Shown here in pieces: positions 52,865 to 64,000 of a DNA stretch of 64,000 nucleotides (positions within the stretch are counted from its first letter, which is position 1; every line of letters starts with the position of its first letter). This DNA comes from Cercis canadensis (lineage: Eukaryota; Streptophyta; Magnoliopsida; Fabales; Fabaceae). The notes under the pieces are model-generated. The model was not told the origin of the DNA and made no database searches. It worked only from the letters and a program-made list of their open reading frames with translations. The DNA is taken from the NCBI GenBank assembly GCA_003255065.1, contig QAOA01003368.1, forward strand, positions 1,460,639-1,524,638, read 5' to 3'. Made by a program: the position numbers and the translations under genes.

Positions 52865-52885
52865 AACAAATTTCTTGTAGTGAAA

Positions 52886-53745
52886 ATAGTTTTTTAGGGG
52901 TTAATAAGCTATTTATATAAGTGGATCCAAACACCATTTTTCTTACATAAAGACACTTATACCAGTAAAAAAGCTCTAATAAGTTATAAGTTATGCTATC
53001 CAAACAAAGCCTTAATTAGTAGACGACCAACTAAGTCATTATTTATAGTTTTTTTTATAAAAAAAATTCTCACTTGTACCAGTAAAAAAGCTCTAATAAG
53101 TTATAAGCTATGTTATCCAAACAAAGCCTTAGTAGACGACCAATAAAGGACAGAAGACCAAAAGGAACCTTCTCACTTGTGTTTATATTAAAACCTGGGT
53201 AAGCATATCTTACTTTAATTTAAGCAATATTTTTGTTGAATAACTTACTCCGACCACATTAACGTAGAATCAATAACTTACATATATATATGAATATTGA
53301 AAGAACAAATCTTAGTCTTGCTGAATCAGTATTATATATGATAATGAAAAATGCTAACCAACTAAAATTATATAGATTTATAATCACCCCTAAATAAATA
53401 TACAATCCTTATCATTTTTTTTTAATCTAACAATCAAATTAAAAAAAAAAAAAATTCGAACCCTTGTAAATGTAACAAACTTTTTTAGAAGAGATCATCA
53501 CTTTAACACTCGATGGTATCTCAGAGGATTAGTCATAAACAACCTTTTGCAAAACCAAAAAAATATATAATTGTGCATTCATATTAATTGAACCAATCAA
53601 AATTAGCAACAGTGCACTTTTTCTTGTAGGGACCACAACCCTATAGACAATAGTTTCTAACTTTCTATCTACATACGAAGCCAAACTCTATCTCTCCTTT
53701 AACCACAGAAAAAGAACAAAAAAAAAGGAAAAAAAGGCCATTTGT
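52886..53745. other. Right flank of CACTA and peroxidase upstream region
   Basis: Holds the right end of the split MITE-like element, its partial repeat (53078-53148), AT-rich sequence, and the distal promoter region of the peroxidase gene. No coding region is supported. Confidence 0.45.
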
Positions 53746-53748
53746 CTG

Positions 53749-53757
53749 TTTATAAAT
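53749..53757 (+). promoter_or_regulatory. TATA box of the peroxidase gene
   Basis: tttataaat, about 60 bp before the peroxidase ATG; this leaves a short leader of about 30 nt. Confidence 0.6.
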
Positions 53758-53791
53758 GAAGGTTCATTATCAGCTCTCAGAACAGATCTAG

Positions 53792-56292
<2,501 letters not shown>

Positions 56293-58422
56293 ATGAAATA
56301 CTAAACTCCATGGTGGAAAAGAAACAAAATGAAATATAGAAGACTAATAAATAATCTATAGGCATGTACATGTGCCATGTACATTTGGCCTTGGTAATAT
56401 ATGTATGTATTTGGCAGTCGTTATGGTCTATGTAAGATGTGGTTTCGAATCGCATCTCTCTCTATCTCCCTCTCTCTCTTTAGCATGGAAAAAGAGAATA
56501 TATATTATATATTTCTTTAGTAAATTATTGGGTAATATTCAATCCCAACAAAAGTGCATAAAATGCAAAAGACAAAGAGATACAAAATATGTGTAGGAAA
56601 ACAGTTAAATTGGGTAACTTTGACCAAGTTACTAAGATGAGTTCACGTGTATTTAAGGCCTAGTTTAAGAAGTTAACCAAGCTATAAGATGGAATTAGTA
56701 TGCAGTTATTTCTCTTAATACATAAGGAGAACTATTTTAAGGTTCCAAACGTCAAAACAACAGACTTTGGAGTGCGGAAAGAATAAAAATTTTAGCCAAA
56801 TATTTTACCAATTTATAAAATATCTTCATTCATTTATGTGATTATTTTATGGGCATTATCCCTTTCCACACTCCATAGTCAATACAATAATTCTACCAAA
56901 CGAAAACTATGGTCATAATAGTAAGGAATAGTGGGTGGGTGGGGAGTGCAGCAAAGCTCGACCTTCTCCACCGAGGATGCTCCTAGTGATCCACAACCAA
57001 TATTGTCAAGAGATTACGTCTCTCGATTCGAGGCAGCTCAGAGTTCAGCTATCTGAACGCCACGCGTAGCAATTCGTCCTTTGCAAGTAATCGCTACTGT
57101 TTTTTTAGGGATGCGCGGTGGCAGTTTTCACCCGGCACAAAGGTCTGCATAACGCGTGCTCATTGCTCAAAAGAATCAGTAATGCTATGATGCTAGTCAT
57201 GAACTTCTCCCTCCACTCTTAATTACTTGTTATTTTATAACTTTTTTATTTTTAAAATTAAAATTATATTAATTATTTTTTTAATTTTATTCTTATATTC
57301 TTATGTTGAGATGAATAATTATTTAATATTATAAAAAAATAGAATAATTTATAAATTTTACACATATTTTATAACATATATATAAAATAGAGGTTTCTTA
57401 GATATTGTTAATATAGANATCTTTGATTAGATAAAAAATTTTAATTTTGATATTTTAAACTAAATCCCACCTTGATTATATGTCATTAGAATCTTCTTAA
57501 CCTTAAAATTTCAATGCATACCTTGGTGGTATACTAATTGGGTTCTAGCCAGCAATCTTGGTTCCTCTCAGCGACGAAGGTTCAACCTCCATTCCTCTTC
57601 CTCATGACATGGCTAGCTAGATGGAACGAGGTGCTGCTATCGACGACCGTGTGGGAGAGAAACAGGAAAACGAGAGAAAAAAAATCAAATAGGAATAAAT
57701 AACGTAGAATCATCTAATTAGGATGAATAGTTAGGATTTAACCAAGAGGCAACATGTATCTAAATCCGAATTCAGATAAGTCTCGAGATAGAGACACAAA
57801 TAGCCACACGTTACGCAATTGCATTTTTCTAAGCCATGGGCCAAGCCCACGCTGGAAGAAAAGACTAGAAAATAACATCTGGACTCTGCACCTTCAGCAA
57901 ATTGTACTTGGGCCTTCACAAGGTAGATTAAGCAAAACACTTCAGAATTAGATCCAGATAAATTCAGTCGCACTGAACGTGTTAAGCATAAAAAAAATGT
58001 TAAAATGTTCTTTTATTTTGGTGATTTAAAGTTTAAGGTGAAAGAAAGTTATCTCATTTTAAAACTAGGGCATATTGGGCTGTAGCGAGAGCTTATAATA
58101 GTACATATAAATTGTCTATCAAATAAAGACTGCTCACAATAGAATTTCAACATAAGTCTTATAAACGAAATAATTCAATCCTTATCAGCTGAATCAATTC
58201 TGTTGGCTTAAAATGTTCTTTTTTGTCTTTAAATTTTTTTACAAATAAAAAATAAATTAAATATTGAAGAAAATAGACTATACACCAAACATTCGAGTAA
58301 CCAAAATTATTACTTTTTTATCCTTTTGTTTTTAACAAGATTCAACTCTCATTTATTGGTAAAAAAAGAAAAAAAAAATTGATTTAATAACATGAATACA
58401 TGATCATGACAAAACGTGGTCG
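56293..58422. other. Peroxidase 3' flank and intergenic DNA
   Basis: Contains peroxidase 3' UTR, a ct-rich stretch at about 56455-56480, the duplicated block at 56881-57416 and AT-rich sequence with an N at 57418. No supported gene. Confidence 0.45.
56881..57416. repeat. Duplicated block, copy 1 (copy 2 at 59680-60280)
   Basis: Starts aatacaataattctaccaaa. It contains a GC-richer core (ctcgaccttctccaccga, gatccacaaccaatattgtc, gattacgtctctcgattcga, ggttttcacccggcacaaag-like) in otherwise AT-rich DNA, and ends in a shared AT-rich tail. It is in the same orientation as copy 2 but lacks two internal segments. No family recognised. Confidence 0.75.
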
Positions 58423-58970
58423 GTGTAATTTTTTGTAGCTTCTGCACGTAATGTATTGATTTTATATTAATCAGATGATGCCATGCGCATGATGACTTCG
58501 ACTGGAGCGACGTAAGATATAGTATTATTCATGCAGCATGGTTTTCTGACATTAAGCATTCTATCAATTTGTGCCACTTGCAGTCTTGCACTTATAATTA
58601 AGTACTGAGACTTGCAAGTATCAAATGGGATATATATATAGACCAATGAGAAATTCACATAAGATGATCGTTTTGATAACAATCATAGCGTTGAAGTTTG
58701 TAAAATAATAGTAATTACAGTAGTTATAGTAGTAACATACTGATTATCTATATATAGTATCTCTTATATGGCAAAAATATTTGAACCATATACCTATTAC
58801 ATATTACTGAATACTCTCACTATTATTTTATAATATTCAATTGATTAGAATAACATATATATTGGGGTATATATATATTAATGGAATAGAAGGTATCAAG
58901 GTAGGGTTTTCTTACTATTCAAGGGGGGATGCCATTGAAAATGACATATGGTAGTGATCCTTTTACCAAT
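58423..58970. repeat. Dispersed duplicated block, copy 2 (copy 1 at 41998-42758)
   Basis: Has the same ends as copy 1, with shorter AT runs and several substitutions. This copy is followed by different sequence from the other, so the shared block has defined edges. Confidence 0.75.
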
Positions 58971-61959
58971 TTACCTATCAGCTTTAGTCATCTTTTACAC
59001 TTAAAAGGCTGAGTTTTAAGTAATTTCACTTAAAGAGTTTTAAAAAAAAAAAAAAAAAANAGAGAGAGAAATTCAACTCAACTTTTCTCTTGAGACGAAA
59101 AGAAAAAAAAAAACCACAGAAAATTGAAGAGACTTCTCTTGTCAGATTGAAGGGGTTTTGATAAGAACAACAGTTCATGCATGCTACTATATATAGTAAC
59201 ATTTGTTTTCTCTTTTTGGCTAATGTACTAACATTTGATTTCCTTTCTGCTACTTTTGATAACCTTTTTAGCTTATCCTTGAGGTATGGTACTCCTTACT
59301 TATATCTAATGTGACATTGGATTTTGTACTTTTCTCAATAAGGTAAATTTTTTTCATTGTAGTAAGTTTCTATTTTTAGTAGTATATGATGTCTGAGCTA
59401 AACATATCACACACCCGCTCCTTGACTAAAATATTATACTTTAAAAATAAATTTATACATTTATGGTAGTTTTTAAATTCTAACTTATTTACGTATAAAA
59501 CACTAAAATATTTTAATATTTTTTTATATAAAACGTTGAAATATTTTTGTATTTTTATTTTTTTTGGTTTCTCTTAATAAAATATTTAAAAATGAACTAT
59601 TTTGATAAATTATTTTAATAATAATACTTTTTTATATTTATTTATTATTCTTATATTATTTTAGTAAATTTACCTAAAAAATACAATAATTCTACCAAAC
59701 GAAAAACTATGGTCATAATATTAAGGAATGGTGGGTGGGGGAGTGCAGCAAACCTCGACCTTCTCCACCGATGGATGCTCCTAGTGATCCACAACCAATA
59801 TTGTCAGGGCAAATATCTAACGGTAAAAACTGCCAAGAGATTACGTCTCTCGATTCGAGACAGCTCAGAGATCAGCTATTTGCAAGTACATTGCACGTGC
59901 CTAGAGAAAAGTGGATCAAGGGTCTCCATTTAAGAGGTTTGACGCTGACGAAAAGGAGTCGCTACTTTTTTTTAGGGACGCGCGGTGGGAGTTTTCACCC
60001 GGCACAAAGAATCAGCAATGCTATGATGCTAGTCATAAACTTCTCCCTCCACTCTTAATTACTTGTTATTTTAGAACTTTTTTATTTTTTAAATTATCAC
60101 TTTTCAAAATTAAAATTATATTAATTGTTTTTTTAATTTTATTCCTATATTTTTATGTAGAGATGAATAATTATTTAATATTATAAACAAAATTAATAAT
60201 TAGAATAATTTATAAATTTTACACTACTTATTTTACAACATATATATAAAATGGATGTTTATTCGATATTGTTAGTATATATATGATATGACATATCACA
60301 TAAGAATAATCAATGTGTAATTGACATATATAATTAACAATTTTAAGTCAATAATTTTTAAGTTTATTTAAGAGAATGTGATAAATTATGTTTTATATCC
60401 TGTAAAATATAAAAATTATGTCTTGATAATATGTTTGTCACGTCAATATGGTATGACATTTTCATGTGATACTATAAAATCTGATATGTAAAATTTATAT
60501 AAGACCTATAAAATACTTATCATCTTAGTAATTAATTATATAATATGATATTGATAAATACTAAATAATTAGCATAGTTGGAGACTTGGAGTGAGGTCAA
60601 TCCATTTAACTTAATAGTTTCTATTTTGTGAAGATCATGTTTTTTAAGGGTAAAAAAGAGATTTGGTCATAGATGAAGATCCGTAATTTGCAAACAAAGT
60701 ACGGATTAAGTAAAGTCAACAAATGAGAATATGAGATTACAGTGGATAGTCACTTTTTAAAAGAGAAATAAATAAATANTCACTTTTTAAAAGAGAAAGA
60801 AACCAAAAAAAGTCACGGGTTTATTGTCCCAATTCCCATGTGAGCGGTTGCTGAAATATTTTACTACTTATGGTTGTGGCCAAACCATGAGATTAGTCCC
60901 AAACCCTAAATCCAACAGAAAGAGTCCCACACCTTGTGTGCAATGCTTCAAAATATTTTAAAAATTATGTTTTGTATATGTTCTTTTATTGAAGTTATAT
61001 ATATTTGTCAGTTGATTGAGATAAGTAATATATTTAGTTAATTATTTAATAATATAAATAGTATCATAAGTAAATGTTAAGTAACTAGAGATAAAGAATA
61101 CAAAAAAAACTAAGTTGAAAGGAGAGCAAATTGATAATTATACTATGAACAATTACTTAAGTGTAGTGTATGCGTATGGTATATCAACTCTTTAGAAGGA
61201 TCTCTGCTTTCCTCCATTGCGATCATCCAAACAGGTCCCTCTGATCAAGTTGAAGTTTCTTTATAAGGAACCTCTCTTTACATGGTATATCACTATATTG
61301 TGATGCATTGTCCACCCCAAGTTTGGGATTAGTTTCAAGATGTTAATGCACCACCAACCCACTGTCCTCTCTGTTTGCTTCATTTGGTCTGCAAACGAAA
61401 TAGTTTTTTTTAAAAAAAAGGATAATCATCACGATTTGTTTCGAAGAGAAGAAATACAATGCAGATCCCTATGTTCTAACCATTATATTAAAAATCAACA
61501 ATCCCCAATTTTATTCCGAAGCTTTCTTTTTTTTTGCTAATGGAAGGAAAAAAAACTTTGGAATAAGAAAAATATAGGATTCTGCATAAACAATGGAATT
61601 ACTTCAGAAGTTCCTTTCCTCACTATTTTATTTACAGTTTGCAATCAATGACAATAGCAGTCAATACATTTTATAGAAGTTTCTTCTAAACCGGGGAAAG
61701 ATCAAACAACATTAAGGAAATGTACGAATTACTTCTTCAAGAAATAATTTCAAATTTTATATGGCGTCTAAAACCCAGGTTTAAAGTCATTTTGGGTACA
61801 AAGATTAGCAATTAGTTGATGAGTTGGATGAAGACGAGAAGAAATATTTTTCTGTCAGGAGAGTTTTATACACATGATGTAATAAAGTTATACAATGGAA
61901 CAAGGGAATGTAAGGTATAAACCAATGTTTAAATAGGCAGAAAAGGGTAAGGAATTTGC
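58971..61959. other. Intergenic DNA upstream of the receptor-kinase 3' end
   Basis: Includes a poly-A tract with an N (59041-59060), copy 2 of the duplicated block, and a direct repeat of about 25 bp (tcactttttaaaagagaaa) around the N at 60779. The rest is AT-rich. A short frame at 61340-61540 shows no family features. Confidence 0.45.
59680..60280. repeat. Duplicated block, copy 2, with a 107-codon open frame
   Basis: Similar to 56881-57416 but with two extra segments (about 59807-59835 and 59880-59960). An open frame at 59735-60058 reads MGECSKPRPSPPMDAPSDPQ, then LDSRQLRDQLF and HVPREKWIKGL. The composition looks protein-like, but I recognise no family, and the other copy has lost the frame. 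It could be a captured gene fragment in a non-autonomous element. Confidence 0.65.
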
Positions 61960-64000
61960 CTATGGGTGTGACAGTCTAAGGGATGAAGTTGCTTTCTCAG
62001 TCTTCCTTCCTAAAGTGAGGAGAAACGCCCATTGTCTGAAACGATGAAGATGATGAGCAAGCAGGGGTGACACTGCAACAGTGGAGATAGCACTGGAATT
62101 GTTACTCAAGTATATGCCTGTTCCTGTTCCACCAACAGATCCATCTGTCATGGAATTTGGGGCTGGTGGCTTCTCAATCTCTTTTGTCCCTTCTAGCATC
62201 TTCACCACTTTGGCCATTGTTGGCCTCTGAGATGGCTATTCCTGGATGCACCAAAAGCTTGCAAGAATCACCCTTTTCACTTGTTCCAAATTAAGTTCAC
62301 GATCAGCAAGTCTTTTGTCAATAACTCCCTTGATGTTACCTTTTTCAAACTCTTCATAAGCCCATATGGAGAATTTTTTTCTATTTGTTTCTTTTGAAAC
62401 TTCGAAATTCCTTCTTCCACTCATTATCTCAACAAGACCATACCATAACTGTAAACATCAGATTTGGAAGTTATAGGAAGATTTGCAAGCCATTCCAGAG
62501 CTAAATATCCTCAGGTTCCTCGGACACTTGTCAGAGTACGGTGCCTATGGTCCTCGGGACTTACGAGCTTAGCAAGTCCAAAATCTGAGACTTTGGCATT
62601 GTAATTCTCATCTAAAAGAATGTTTTCTGGTTTTATATCACAATGGACAATGCAATTTTGACACTCCAAATGAAGGTAGGTTATGCCCCATGCAGTGCCC
62701 AAGGCAATGTTGAATCCATACTCCCAATTCAAAAATTTTCCTGACTCTTGTTCTGTCATGAACAGAAAATTATCTAGAGAACCATTTTTCATGAACTCAT
62801 ACACTAAAAGCCTATGACGCCCTTCAGAGCAGAAACCAATAAACCTCACCAGATTCAGATGATGGGTACTACTTATAGTAGCAACTTCCATCCTAAATTG
62901 TTTCTCACCTTGCTCAATGCCTTCAAGTTGCTTCACAGCAACAACAGTTCTATTAGAAAGAATTCCTCTATAGACAGCACCAAATCCCCCAGCTCCAAGT
63001 TTCTCCTTGAACCCCTTTGTCGAGTGCCGGAGCTCCTTGTATGAGAACTGGACTGGTGCACAAGAAGCATACTCAAGAAGAGCATACTGAGCAGACAATC
63101 TGCCAAATCTTGCACTGTTCCTACAATACCACAACCATAAAATACCTTCAAAGGCAATCAAACCTAAAAGGGTACCCAAAACAACTATGACCACAACCCA
63201 AGCGCGTACACTCCAATTCTTTCCCTTCTTGTCCTCTTCCAAAGAGGGTGATAAATTTGGAATCACTGGTCCACAAACCTTAACATAAGAAGTGCTAGGC
63301 AGCGCCAAATTCTGATAGCCACTAATAAAATCATCTGTCTTTATGTAACAGAGTCCTGTGCCATCTGATAACGAAGTAGAAGCAAAACAAGAATCAGCAG
63401 CAAGACAGTTCCCTCTACAAGCTGATATACCAATGAAATAGACCTCTGAATTAATTAAGAATATAGGAGGATAAGTCAAGAATTTGGCATGGTTCACTTG
63501 CAACATGGTCACCCTCCCTGGACAATCCTCAAGCTTCACCTTCCTCCCACACCCTTTCCTTCTATCATTGGGATCAATCATCTCAAAATTCTGAGATGGG
63601 CATCCACAAATGGGGTTTGAATCATTGTAACTACAAATACCATTAGTCCCACAATACCCAAAAACCTCACATTGATCTTCAACAGCAGCCCATCTTACTG
63701 CTGCAGTTCCACTACCTCTAGAAGAGCTATAAATTCTCAAATTTCCATCATTATCCAACTTCAAAATTCTCAACAAATCACTACCTTCTGCGTAGTCACT
63801 ACTATAAGCAGCAACCACTGAACTTGTCAATTTCGGATCAGAAATTGACAAGATCCCAATTGGCTGCAATCCCAAAACTGGAAAAGTTAAATTCGCATTT
63901 ATCGAAGAATTCAGTCCTTGATCCCAGTAAGTTACACTATCATTCCATTTAAGGGTGAGGTTACCCGACCTAAGAAGTGTAAATGAATACAACACAGATT
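61960..64000 (-). pseudogene. G-type lectin S-receptor-like Ser/Thr kinase, broken in the kinase C-lobe (5' end outside window)
   Basis: Related to the At1g34300 group of plasma-membrane receptor kinases. Read from the right edge, an open frame of at least 494 codons runs to a TGA at 62513-62511. It covers part of the bulb-lectin/S-locus region, an EGF-like module (CEVFGYCGTNGICSYNDSN), a PAN-like module, a membrane helix (VVVIVVLGTLLGLIAF), and the kinase N-lobe: GAGGFGAVYRG loop, VAVK lysine, HCDIKPEN (non-RD) and DFG. After RGT the frame should continue RGYLAPEW, but an Arg codon is TGA and Pro is Leu. About 75 bp on, one base is missing (62430-62440); CIQE is followed by TAG (62236-62238) where Gln is expected; and a further shift lies near 62065. 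The conserved tail GRKTEKATSSL is still visible. Either a pseudogene or a truncated receptor. Confidence 0.85.

Larger units (their letters stand above)
48742..52882 (-). mobile_element. CACTA (En/Spm) transposon, degenerate
   Basis: Begins CACTACAAGAAA and ends TTTCTTGTAGTG, the diagnostic CACTA termini, flanked on both sides by AAA (48739-48741 and 52883-52885), the expected 3-bp target duplication. Subterminal regions are full of short tttctcacgga / catgagaaa motifs in both orientations, as usual for CACTA elements. The inside holds relics of a plant Transposase_24-type protein on the minus strand. Three N-linked duplications (50030-50529, 51690-51872, 52436-52864) inflate its apparent length of 4141 bp. 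Confidence 0.9.
48454..53027. mobile_element. Older MITE-like element split by the CACTA insertion
   Basis: Left part 48454-48741 begins ccatgtttgaataaacagc. The right part 52886-53027, read in reverse, begins taaggctttgtttggatagc. Both then show cttat and ttataa/ttatta blocks, so they look like inverted ends of one element interrupted by the CACTA transposon. The right end is partly repeated at 53078-53148 (ccagtaaaaaagctctaata and ccaaacaaagcctta). The family is uncertain. Confidence 0.5.

Noticed and set aside
56881-60280. LTR retrotransposon with the two blocks as LTRs
   Set aside because: The blocks differ by large indels, lack TG..CA ends, and there is no gag/pol or primer-binding site between them.
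61340-61540. 66-codon plus-strand frame
   Set aside because: Short, with no motifs, and it crosses low-complexity T and A runs.

Overview
This window is nuclear DNA of a flowering plant. Evidence: intron-rich genes with GT..AG splice sites, AT-rich intergenic DNA, plant-only protein families (an RLT-type homeobox-DDT protein, chloroplast isoamylase 3, a class III peroxidase, a G-type lectin receptor kinase), and plant DNA transposons. The protein sequences look like those of a core eudicot; I cannot name the species. There is no CRISPR, operon, rRNA or tRNA signal. Exon boundaries were placed by hand, requiring splice dinucleotides, a continuous reading frame and agreement with the known family sequence.

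Layout. 1-7563 (+): 3' part of an RLT3-like chromatin-remodelling gene. 10247-15661: a complete Mutator-like transposon with long terminal inverted repeats and an exact 9-bp target duplication. It holds a broken transposase (-) and a small GRF zinc-finger/transmembrane gene (+), and it ends 62 bp before the ATG of an intronless F-box gene (15724-16860, +). 20776-24595 (+): PECT1, CTP:phosphoethanolamine cytidylyltransferase, with a spliced leader. 25661-26755 (-): a 240-residue plant protein of unknown function, convergent with PECT1. 27560-40060 (-): ISA3, starch-debranching isoamylase 3, 18 exons, with a tandemly duplicated core promoter. 40.7-44.05 kb: LINE remains. 48742-52882: a decayed CACTA transposon, AAA target duplication, inserted in an older element. 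53810-56292 (+): a secreted class III peroxidase. 61960-64000 (-): a G-type lectin receptor kinase whose kinase C-lobe is broken by stops and frameshifts; its 5' end lies beyond the window.

The host genes do not form one pathway. They act in chromatin (RLT3), protein turnover (F-box), phosphatidylethanolamine synthesis (PECT1), leaf starch breakdown (ISA3), cell-wall oxidation (peroxidase) and surface perception (receptor kinase). The connecting theme is remodelling by transposons and small duplications: a Mutator element replaced the upstream region of the F-box gene, the ISA3 promoter was duplicated, and two intergenic blocks each occur twice.

Assembly caution. There are 17 single N bases. 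At least ten lie between two near-identical direct copies of 20-440 bp, which looks like unmerged overlapping contig ends rather than biology. I found no convincing undescribed molecular system. The items most worth following up are the F-box promoter displacement, the GRF gene inside the Mutator element, the duplicated ISA3 promoter, the kinase pseudogene and a perfect 25-bp hairpin near 45.87 kb.
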